A stretch of 11,506 nt of DNA from Chitinophagales bacterium. Lineage in GTDB: Bacteria; Bacteroidota; Bacteroidia; Chitinophagales; Chitinophagaceae. The position numbers and the translations under genes are program-made. The notes below the pieces were generated by a model. It searched no databases and had not been told where the DNA came from. It saw only the letters and a program-made list of their open reading frames with translations. The stretch is from positions 1-11,506 of the forward strand of contig JAATGW010000341.1 of NCBI GenBank assembly GCA_015654495.1, given 5' to 3'. Positions 6,429 to 11,506 of this stretch are shown piece by piece; position 1 is the first letter of the stretch, and each line of letters opens with the position of its first letter.

Positions 6429-7058
6429 TCAGGGGTACAGAGGAAATACATTCACTACTTCATCTTCAGCATCAGAACCTTCTTCCGGCGATTTCAATAG
6501 AACCAGGCTGCAGCTCCGGAATGATGCATGAAATTCATCTCTTAATTTTCCAAGGATAAATTCAAACCAGGAAGCTTCTGCAGATCCCGATACCAGCGAG
6601 CACACCGGCCGTGCAGACCATTTTATTTTGCCGGTGCTGTTGGAATGGATATAGTTTTCAATGACTTTGAGACCGGAAATGAGTTTCAGAAAAGGCGCTG
6701 CATCCATAATCCGCAGGTGCAGACATTCGGCCGGTGATGTTCCGAAATTATTAAACCAGACCGTAAAACGATAATGGGAATTACAAACCCGTTGGATCCA
6801 GCGGATCAGAGTGGGCTCCATCAGCTCATTTCCTTCAAAAGCAGCAACAGCGACATATGGCTTTTTATGAATACACATGCCAGCGGGAGCTTCTCTCATG
6901 AGTTCTTTCGCCAGTTCACGAACCGTTTTACCTGCCTCCCCCTCAGGAAATACCACCAGTTTATACTGGATTCTGTCTGTGATCATCATTCCCGGAGTCG
7001 AATGCTTAATTGTCGCAGCCACCCCTGAAACCGGGGTAATAAGAGAATTTTTCTGCAT
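6429..7058 (-). CDS. degenerate 2H phosphoesterase (2'-5' RNA ligase)-like protein
   Basis: 209 residues, cytoplasmic, no signal peptide. The layout follows the 2H phosphoesterase fold as found in Bacteroidota: a first strand (QYKLVVFPEG, residues 31-40), a helix (VRELAKELM), KPYVAVAAF (66-74) where active enzymes have KPHxT, FTVWFNNFG (98-106), a helix LKLISGLKVI, RPVCSLVSG (150-158) where active enzymes have PHxT, and a final strand SCSLVLLKS (182-190). Both HxT/S motifs have lost their histidines: Tyr68-Val-Ala and Val152-Cys-Ser. If the family assignment is right, it cannot be a normal phosphodiesterase or ligase and may only bind RNA or nucleotides. The assignment itself is by pattern and moderately sure. 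It is divergent from umuDC with 72 bp between starts, and the shared 26-bp dyad suggests co-regulation. The ATG at 7058 is used; the next Met is residue 24. Confidence 0.75.
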   Translation of the reverse strand: MQKNSLITPVSGVAATIKHSTPGMMITDRIQYKLVVFPEGEAGKTVRELAKELMREAPAGMCIHKKPYVAVAAFEGNELMEPTLIRWIQRVCNSHYRFTVWFNNFGTSPAECLHLRIMDAAPFLKLISGLKVIENYIHSNSTGKIKWSARPVCSLVSGSAEASWFEFILGKLRDEFHASFRSCSLVLLKSPEEGSDAEDEVVNVFPLYP

Positions 7059-7066
7059 AAAAAAAT

Positions 7067-7097
7067 ATTGAATGATCAGTTATTTAGTATAAATTTA
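7067..7097 (+). promoter_or_regulatory. umuDC promoter
   Basis: ATTG (7067-7070) and TAAATTTA (7090-7097) are separated by 19 bp, the spacing known for Bacteroidota -33/-7 promoters (TTTG, TAnnTTTG). Each element differs from consensus at one position. Transcription would start near 7104, leaving a leader of about 27 nt before the ATG at 7131. The -7 box lies inside the dyad at 7080-7105. Confidence 0.5.
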
Positions 7098-7105
7098 CTA
7101 AATAA
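7080..7105. promoter_or_regulatory. 26-bp dyad operator between umuD and the divergent gene
   Basis: TTATTTAGTA (7080-7089), six bases, TACTAAATAA (7096-7105) form a perfect 10-bp inverted repeat. It covers the predicted -7 box and start point of umuDC, and its near edge is 21 bp from the start codon of the reverse-strand gene at 7058. The size and symmetry fit a dimeric repressor site, and the position would block umuDC transcription. It is not the E. coli LexA box (CTGT-N8-ACAG). The bound protein is unknown; a LexA-type or other damage-response regulator is an inference from the gene controlled. Confidence 0.65.
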
Positions 7106-7130
7106 TTTAGAATATTCCAAATCTGTTTTT

Positions 7131-7559
7131 ATGAATGGGGAAATCTACAGTGCGTCCTTTACAGGAACGAAGCACTTTAAACAGCAACAGGTGAAAACCG
7201 CCGATGCCACTGGCTTTGGTGCTGCAGCCGATGATTATTCTGAAAGAGGCATTGATCTGAACGAGCAGCTGATACGCAATAAACCGGCTACATTTTTTAT
7301 GCGTGTGGCGGGCGATTCCATGCAGGGAGCTGGAATATTTTCGGGTGATATTGTGATCGTTGACAGAAGCATGAGGGCTGAGAGCGGCAAAGTGATCATG
7401 GCAACTCTCAACGGCGAAATGCTGATCCGCCGGTTTGAAGAAACATTTAATAAAGTGCGGCTTTTACCTGAAACAAAAAACCTCTCGCCGATCGATATCG
7501 ATCCTTATGCGGATTTCTCTGTCTGGGGTGTAGTCACCTATGTCATTCACAGTCTGTAA
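7131..7559 (+). CDS. umuD: UmuD-like subunit of DNA polymerase V, catalytic Lys replaced by Arg
   Basis: 142 residues from the ATG at 7131. A longer frame opening with TTG at 7068 would run through the promoter and dyad, and E. coli UmuD is 139 residues, so the ATG is preferred. The S24/LexA-type peptidase domain is clear: GFGAAADDYSERGIDLNEQL aligns with GFPSPAADYVEQRIDLNQLL of E. coli UmuD, Ser63 sits in AGDSM, and the end GVVTYVIHSL matches GVVTHVIHSI. Two departures matter. The residue 37 after the catalytic serine, Lys97 in E. coli (GEFTVKKL), is Arg100 here (GEMLIRRF). The expected cleavage bond is Thr27-Gly28 instead of Cys-Gly or Ala-Gly. In the family, RecA-stimulated self-cleavage yields UmuD', which with UmuC forms the active polymerase; whether that happens here is open. 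It lies 9 bp upstream of umuC in one operon, probably damage-induced. Confidence 0.9.
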   Translation: MNGEIYSASFTGTKHFKQQQVKTADATGFGAAADDYSERGIDLNEQLIRNKPATFFMRVAGDSMQGAGIFSGDIVIVDRSMRAESGKVIMATLNGEMLIRRFEETFNKVRLLPETKNLSPIDIDPYADFSVWGVVTYVIHSL

Positions 7560-7568
7560 TTGAAACTT

Positions 7569-8876
7569 ATGTACGCGATTGTTGACTGCAATAGTTTTTA
7601 TTGTTCCTGTGAGCGCGTGTTCCGCCCTGATCTTAAGGAAAGAGGCATTGTGGTGCTGAGCAATAACGACGGATGTGTCATTTCAAGAACCGAAGAAGCG
7701 AAAAAAGCAGGAATTGGCATGGCAGTTCCTTATTACCAATGCCGTGAGCAACTCGAAAAAGCCGGAATTACGGTGTTTTCTTCCAATTATTATCTCTACG
7801 GAGATATGAGCCGCCGGGTTATGGATACCCTAAGGGTAATCGCCAACGATAGTAATGAGGACAGGGTTGAAGTTTATTCAGTTGACGAAGCATTTATCGA
7901 ATTAAGCCATATCCCGCCGGAGAATCTGAATGATTATGCAATTCACCTGAAGAACACCGTTGAGCAATGGACCGGAGTTCGTGTATCCGTTGGTGTTGGT
8001 CCTTCGCGGGTGCTCAGCAAAATGGCCAACCGGCTTGCTAAGAAAAGACCTGGCATCACAAATGGTGTTCTTGTGCTTCAATCTGACCAACAAATCCGGG
8101 AAGCACTGGAAGAAACAGAAGTGTCGGATATCTGGGGTATAGGTTACCGTTATGCAGTAAAACTCCGCGACGAATTTGGCATCCGTTCGGCCTGGCAGTT
8201 AAAGCATATCCCCCTGGAATGGGCGCGCAAAAATCTGGGGGGAGTCGTAGGTGTGAGACTGATAAAAGAGTTATGCGGAGAAACAATGCGTGAAAAGAAA
8301 GATCCGCTGGAGAAAAAGAAAATGATTGCCACTACAAGGATGTTCGGCGCGCCGGTGTACACGCTTGAACCCTTGCGTGAAGCAATTGCAACCTATACAG
8401 CCCGTGCAGCTGAAAAGCTACGACGCCAGTATTCGGCTGCATCTTCACTGGATGTTTTTGTAGTGACCAATGGTTCAAAAGGAAAACCTTATCAGTACCA
8501 GCCAGGTACAGATCATCGTTATTTTAACCTCCCCAGACCCAGTTCTGTAACCCATGAACTTATCGCTCATGCCATGCCGCTGGTAACCTCACTGTACCGC
8601 GAGGGTGTGAAGTACCTGAAAGCGGGAGTTATCCTTGGTGGCATTGTTCCGGACAATTCTGTACAGGCCGACCTTTTTTCGGCAGAGCAGCAAAAAAACA
8701 AAACAGCCCTCATGGATGTGATGGACAATCTGAATTTCAGCATGCGGGGTGATGTTATCAGGTATGGAGCAACCGGAACAACCCGGCACTGGACCATGCG
8801 TCAGGACAAGCGGAGTCCGCGTTATACCACACGTTGGGAAGAATTGTTCGAAGTGGGGAAAGGAAAGGTGGATTAA
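7569..8876 (+). CDS. umuC: UmuC, Y-family translesion DNA polymerase V subunit
   Basis: 435 residues from the ATG at 7569; a TTG nine bases earlier is also in frame, but MYAIVDCNSFY aligns exactly with the start of E. coli UmuC. It copies damaged DNA together with processed UmuD. The catalytic carboxylates are intact: Asp6, and Asp106/Glu107 in YSVDEAF. Tyr11 is the steric gate against ribonucleotides. Other blocks are SNNDGCVISR (residues 31-40), VSVGVGPSRVLSKMANRLAKK (about 139-159), a helix-hairpin-helix region near 186-206, the little-finger domain at about 250-355, and QADLF at 366-370, a likely beta-clamp-binding peptide. The C-terminal DUF4113-like tail ends in SPRYTTRWEELFEV, typical of UmuC and absent from DinB. 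It follows umuD after 9 bp, and its stop overlaps the stop of the convergent epimerase gene in a shared TTAA. Confidence 0.97.
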   Translation: MYAIVDCNSFYCSCERVFRPDLKERGIVVLSNNDGCVISRTEEAKKAGIGMAVPYYQCREQLEKAGITVFSSNYYLYGDMSRRVMDTLRVIANDSNEDRVEVYSVDEAFIELSHIPPENLNDYAIHLKNTVEQWTGVRVSVGVGPSRVLSKMANRLAKKRPGITNGVLVLQSDQQIREALEETEVSDIWGIGYRYAVKLRDEFGIRSAWQLKHIPLEWARKNLGGVVGVRLIKELCGETMREKKDPLEKKKMIATTRMFGAPVYTLEPLREAIATYTARAAEKLRRQYSAASSLDVFVVTNGSKGKPYQYQPGTDHRYFNLPRPSSVTHELIAHAMPLVTSLYREGVKYLKAGVILGGIVPDNSVQADLFSAEQQKNKTALMDVMDNLNFSMRGDVIRYGATGTTRHWTMRQDKRSPRYTTRWEELFEVGKGKVD

Positions 8877-9835
8877 CGATTATTCTTCAACGTTATCATG
8901 AAATCAACTGAAAAAGTTGCGGTATGGTCAGGAGCAAGTGTTATAAGATTAATACCATTGTTAAAAACATCAGGTGGAGCGCTGACGGGCTCAAGCGCAA
9001 TGCTGTTGCGGTGTTCAGGAATATACACCTGCAGGAACGGATAGGAGGCAGAAGGTATGATTTCAACTGAAACACCACGTTCCTGATCGGTCAGTACACA
9101 GCCTGGTTGTTCTTCAACCTGAAGAAGAACATAGCAGTTGTCAAGAAGCATGCTCCCGATTGATGCACCGTTGAACCATCGTTTATCATCCGTAAAATTC
9201 CCTGTGGGAACAAGGTTGGCATTATACTCAAAAACAGATCTGGCCTTTATAGTAAGCAAGAGGGAATCGACGGGCTTTCCGAAGCTGAAATAAGAGTGCC
9301 ATCCATCGGCTACCGGAATAGGCAATCTGCTTCGGTTATGGATGGCCGTAAACAATAAAAGGCGCCGGTCTTTGCTGAGCCTGTATCTCACCAGCAGGTC
9401 GTAGGCAAATGGATAACCAGGATCTGTGCCTCTGTAGCTGCTGATCAGGTGAAGCTCGGCGAAGTCTTCGGTAATGTATTCGTCAGCTACCCTGAAGTCA
9501 GCATCAAACAACAATCCGTGCAGGGCATGTCCCCCGGTTACTGATTTCTGCAGGCTATATGTTTCTGCCTGCCATTGAAATGAAGCGTTGGAAATCCTGC
9601 ATGCAAAAGGTGAAAGTTTTGCACTTTTAAACCGGCTGTTGTGTTGTTCCTGCCAATCCTGTTTTGAATCATAGCCATCAATTATCTGAAAATTCCCGGT
9701 TTGTCTGTTGAAGCCAAAAGCGTTCAGAATTCCACCTGCTTCCGGAATTATATCTGCGAAACTTCCAGTTGCCTGATCGCGCAAACTGAAAATTTTCCAG
9801 CCATTTATTGATTTCTGATGGATTGAAAACCGCAT
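8873..9835 (-). CDS. aldose 1-epimerase (mutarotase)-like protein
   Basis: 320 residues from the ATG at 9835; the frame can be extended to a TTG at 9856, but RFSIHQKSINGWKIFSL begins naturally at the ATG. Family members interconvert alpha and beta anomers of sugars and fold as a galactose-mutarotase beta-sandwich. Conserved positions visible are LSPFACRI with Arg80, ALHGLLFD with His106, the DGWHSYF block with His180 (matching the family's HPYF histidine), and IALEPVSAPPDVFNNG with Glu282, the usual catalytic base. There is no signal peptide, so it is probably cytoplasmic. The sequence is divergent from well-known GalM proteins, and other hexose-epimerase-like proteins share the fold, so substrate is not predicted. 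Its stop overlaps that of umuC by 4 bp. A reverse-strand micro-gene lies 100 bp upstream and may share its transcript. Confidence 0.88.
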   Translation of the reverse strand: MRFSIHQKSINGWKIFSLRDQATGSFADIIPEAGGILNAFGFNRQTGNFQIIDGYDSKQDWQEQHNSRFKSAKLSPFACRISNASFQWQAETYSLQKSVTGGHALHGLLFDADFRVADEYITEDFAELHLISSYRGTDPGYPFAYDLLVRYRLSKDRRLLLFTAIHNRSRLPIPVADGWHSYFSFGKPVDSLLLTIKARSVFEYNANLVPTGNFTDDKRWFNGASIGSMLLDNCYVLLQVEEQPGCVLTDQERGVSVEIIPSASYPFLQVYIPEHRNSIALEPVSAPPDVFNNGINLITLAPDHTATFSVDFMITLKNNR

Positions 9836-9935
9836 CCGGATGAGTTTAGGCCTCAACTTAATGAATTATCCGGTGAACATGCTGCGCTACCGGAAATCTG
9901 CGGTATTAAAAGAAAAACCTGGGCGGGAAAAGTCG

Positions 9936-10055
9936 TCATTCAAGACCCGGATTTTGTTCCTTGTTATGTTTGTCAACAAAATCATTCAATTCCCTGTGCT
10001 GTCTGAATGCTTCATAAACCAGTCCTGCGAAAACTCCAATTAAAATGATCCACAT
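9936..10055 (-). CDS. small single-span membrane protein, 39 residues
   Basis: A 39-residue reading frame on the reverse strand, ATG at 10055 to TGA at 9936. The N-terminus WIILIGVFAGLVYEAF is a clear single membrane span, followed by a charged tail RQHRELNDFVDKHNKEQN that would form an amphipathic cytoplasmic or periplasmic helix. Such a split of a hydrophobic N-terminus and a well-behaved charged tail is unlikely by chance. The frame lies in an otherwise unexplained 452-base interval between the epimerase and fkbM genes. I do not know its function; small membrane proteins of this form often bind larger membrane complexes. It is co-directional with the epimerase gene, 100 bp upstream. No Shine-Dalgarno is seen, as usual in this phylum. 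A 67-codon forward frame crossing the same region looks like its shadow. Confidence 0.6.
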   Translation of the reverse strand: MWIILIGVFAGLVYEAFRQHRELNDFVDKHNKEQNPGLE

Positions 10056-10287
10056 ATTTCGAAAATTTAGGTTCGGATATGTTTTCCTTATGCATAGGAC
10101 GGGCCAGGGCTTTCAAGGTTTGTTAATAAAACGAGAATCCTTTCAAAAATCTTTCAGCGGGAGATATTTGGGATAATCGGAACATTACGGATGTATCAAA
10201 TACGATTTTTTAATACTGATTGGTTTGCAGCACATCATTATTCGTTTTTTTAACCGTTATTGCAGCACAAAAATTAAATATAGGGCT

Positions 10288-11166
10288 ATGGGCCTTAAAA
10301 AGACTTTAGAGTTCATATTGAATCACCCGCTGAATAAAACCAGAAAGTACGATGCCTTGCAGCGGTTCTTTAAATGGCAGGTCAGCTCAAGGTTTCTTCC
10401 CTGGCCAATAATTTATCCAATCACTGATAAAGCAAGAATAATTGTTAAGAAAGGAATGGCCGGTGCTACGGGGAATCTGTATTGCGGGTTACATGACTAC
10501 GAAGACATGTTTTTTCTCCTTCACTTTTTAAGATCCGAAGATCTTTTTCTGGATATCGGAGCCAATATAGGTAGCTATACTGTACTTGCATCCGGACATT
10601 GCCAGGCTCAAACAATCGCCTTTGAACCTGCACCAGCTACCTATGAATTTCTCATGGATAATATCCGGATTAATCGAATGGAATCCCGGGTTATCGCTTA
10701 TAATATGGCGCTTGGCGGAAGTGAAGGCAGTATTCCTTTTACCACATCCTTAGATACAATTAACCATGTGGCCGTTTCAGGAGATGCGTCGGCAATTGAT
10801 GTTCCCATAAAACGGCTGGATACGATGGTTGGGGAAAAAATTCCTCAGTTAATAAAACTTGGTGTGGAAGGATATGAAACCGAAGTATTAGCGGGATCAG
10901 GTGATCTCCTGGACAGATACGAATTAAAGGCGATAATCATTGAGCTGAATGGAGCAGGGAGCAATTATGGTTTTGATGAATCACTTATCCATCAGTCACT
11001 TCTCAGCCACGGATTTTTGCCTTACCAATATGAACCAGCTACAAGATCCCTGCTAAGGCTGGAAGCCTTTGGAAATTTGAATACTATATATATAAAAGAC
11101 ATTGATTTTGTGAAGAACAGACTCAGATCTTCCCCTAAAATAGAAATTCTTAAGCAGTCAATCTGA
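10288..11166 (+). CDS. FkbM-family SAM-dependent methyltransferase
   Basis: 292 residues from the ATG at 10288 (MGLKKTLEFILNHPLN); a TTG at 10225 would add 21 residues with no family support. The Rossmann methyltransferase core shows DLFLDIGANIGSYTVL (about residues 85-100, SAM-binding loop with Asp89), AFEPAPATYEFLMDNI (111-126, Glu113 contacting the SAM ribose), and KLGVEGYETEVLAGS (190-204), the FkbM hallmark KxDVEGxExxVLxG. In this copy the usual Asp of the hallmark is Gly192. FkbM enzymes O-methylate sugars or polyketides, and in Bacteroidota they often modify surface glycans. The next gene, a sugar N-acetyltransferase 157 bp downstream, supports a polysaccharide role. The N-terminal 55 residues are basic and lie ahead of the catalytic core. 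No clear promoter was found in the 232 bp upstream. Confidence 0.9.
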   Translation: MGLKKTLEFILNHPLNKTRKYDALQRFFKWQVSSRFLPWPIIYPITDKARIIVKKGMAGATGNLYCGLHDYEDMFFLLHFLRSEDLFLDIGANIGSYTVLASGHCQAQTIAFEPAPATYEFLMDNIRINRMESRVIAYNMALGGSEGSIPFTTSLDTINHVAVSGDASAIDVPIKRLDTMVGEKIPQLIKLGVEGYETEVLAGSGDLLDRYELKAIIIELNGAGSNYGFDESLIHQSLLSHGFLPYQYEPATRSLLRLEAFGNLNTIYIKDIDFVKNRLRSSPKIEILKQSI

Positions 11167-11203
11167 TAAGCGGATATAATTTACAGAGCTTAAAAGGCTG
11201 GAT

Positions 11204-11236
11204 TTCCCACCTAAAAAACTGGGAACCAGGATTCCC
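11204..11236 (+). other. two mutually exclusive small hairpins in the fkbM-wbpD gap
   Basis: TTCCCA (11204-11209) can pair with TGGGAA (11220-11225), while GGGAA (11221-11225) can instead pair with TTCCC (11232-11236). Either could end the fkbM transcript or switch folding, but the stems are only 5-6 bp and no U-tract follows. It is weak evidence for a terminator or attenuator. Confidence 0.25.
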
Positions 11237-11271
11237 GAAATATAAAAAGCCATATTAAACACTAAAATCTG

Positions 11272-11278
11272 TAATTTG
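11272..11278 (+). promoter_or_regulatory. possible -7 element before the acetyltransferase gene
   Basis: TAATTTG, followed by C, resembles TAnnTTTG with one base fewer between TA and TTTG. It is 45 bp before the ATG at 11324. No matching -33 TTTG was found. Confidence 0.25.
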
Positions 11279-11323
11279 CCCGTTATAGTACTGCTTTAGA
11301 AACCAATCTATTAAAGAGAATTG

Positions 11324-11506
11324 ATGATAACAGACTATTATGTCCACCCTTCATCGGTGGTGGATAATGGTGCCTGTATTGGAAGGGGTACCAGAATCTG
11401 GCATTTTTGTCACCTGATGCCGGGAGCAAAAGTTGGTGAAAATTGCAATATAGGCCAGAATGTTTTCATAGACAATAACGTGGTTGTGGGCAACGGTGTA
11501 AAGATC
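11324..11506 (+). CDS. sugar N-acetyltransferase, WbpD/WlbB type, N-terminal part
   Basis: The first 61 residues of a gene that runs off the right edge. MITDYYVHPSSVVDNGACIG opens a left-handed beta-helix protein, and hexapeptide repeats ([LIV]-G-x4) continue through GRGTRIWHF, AKVGENCNIGQNVFI and VVVGNGVKI. The IWHF-x-H block followed by GxNCxIGQNVFI is characteristic of WbpD/WlbB-like enzymes that N-acetylate the 3-amino group of UDP-2-acetamido-3-amino-glucuronate in O-antigen synthesis. The related FdtC/QdtC-type dTDP-sugar acetyltransferases share this start, so the exact substrate is open until the rest of the gene is seen. With the preceding FkbM gene it suggests a lipopolysaccharide or exopolysaccharide locus to the right. 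Confidence 0.88.
   Translation, partial: MITDYYVHPSSVVDNGACIGRGTRIWHFCHLMPGAKVGENCNIGQNVFIDNNVVVGNGVKI

Noticed and set aside
6774..7071. Two forward frames antisense to the 2H-like gene
   Set aside because: Shadows of the reverse-strand gene with no domain-like content; one runs into the umuD control region.
7080..7105. E. coli-type LexA box (CTGT-N8-ACAG) at umuD
   Set aside because: The sequence does not fit that consensus; only an unnamed dyad can be supported.
7068..7130. Extension of umuD to the upstream in-frame TTG
   Set aside because: The stretch contains the predicted -7 box and the 26-bp dyad, and UmuD length fits the ATG at 7131.
8886..8894. TTCAACGTT as a fourth copy of the palindromic repeat
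   Set aside because: Only a 9-base half-motif inside the epimerase coding end, with no inverted partner nearby; chance is sufficient.
9840..10043. Forward 67-codon frame between the epimerase and fkbM genes
   Set aside because: No recognisable features; it is antisense to the better-looking 39-residue membrane protein and overlaps the epimerase start region.
10225..10287. Extension of the FkbM gene to the upstream TTG
   Set aside because: The added residues match nothing in the family; an ATG with a plausible N-terminus follows at 10288.
1..11506. Mobile element, CRISPR array, tRNA or rRNA genes, defence system
   Set aside because: No transposase, integrase, direct-repeat array, cloverleaf or rRNA-like sequence was seen, and the coding content is mainly housekeeping, repair and surface-sugar genes.

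Overview
The window looks like a chromosomal segment of a member of the Bacteroidota, probably near Chitinophagaceae or Sphingobacteriia. Four things point there. Protein sequences resemble that phylum. Starts lack Shine-Dalgarno sequences. Several upstream regions fit the Bacteroidota promoter pattern (TTTG/TTG at -33, TAnnTTTG at -7). The base composition is moderate and AT-leaning. No tRNA, rRNA, CRISPR array, transposase or integrase was seen.

Layout, left to right. (1) Positions 1-4227, all forward: the 3' part of an asparagine synthase gene, a PLP-dependent cystathionine gamma-synthase/lyase, an unrecognised 281-residue protein ending in a strong hairpin terminator, and a membrane acyltransferase of the HGSNAT/NagX (DUF5009) family. 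(2) Positions 4228-8876 are enriched in genome-maintenance and stress genes: a reverse-strand SRAP (YedK/HMCES) abasic-site protein, forward tadA and sodA, a reverse-strand protein that looks like a 2H phosphoesterase with both catalytic motifs lost, and a divergent umuD-umuC pair (DNA polymerase V type). (3) Positions 8873-10055, reverse: an aldose 1-epimerase-like enzyme and a 39-codon membrane micro-protein gene upstream of it. (4) Positions 10288-11506, forward: an FkbM-type methyltransferase and the start of a WbpD/WlbB-type sugar N-acetyltransferase, suggesting that a surface polysaccharide locus begins here.

The most noteworthy structures are three related long palindromes made of AACGTT-type blocks. 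Each sits directly at gene ends (4235-4266, 5594-5644, 6391-6428), and one supplies the stop codon of the SRAP gene. The second is the umuD region. A 26-bp dyad (TTATTTAGTA, 6 bp, TACTAAATAA) overlaps the predicted -7 box in the 72-bp gap between umuD and the divergent degenerate 2H-like gene, so one regulator could control both. The UmuD homologue has arginine where the catalytic lysine of the Ser-Lys dyad belongs, and threonine rather than cysteine/alanine at the expected cleavage site. This raises the question of whether it is self-cleaving.

Four start codons were set at in-frame ATGs inside longer frames that open with TTG (umuD 7131, umuC 7569, epimerase 9835, fkbM 10288). No stretch longer than 300 bases lacks a gene. 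The longest gap, 10056-10287 between the divergent micro-protein and fkbM genes, holds no feature I can support. All functional calls come from motif reading, without database searches.
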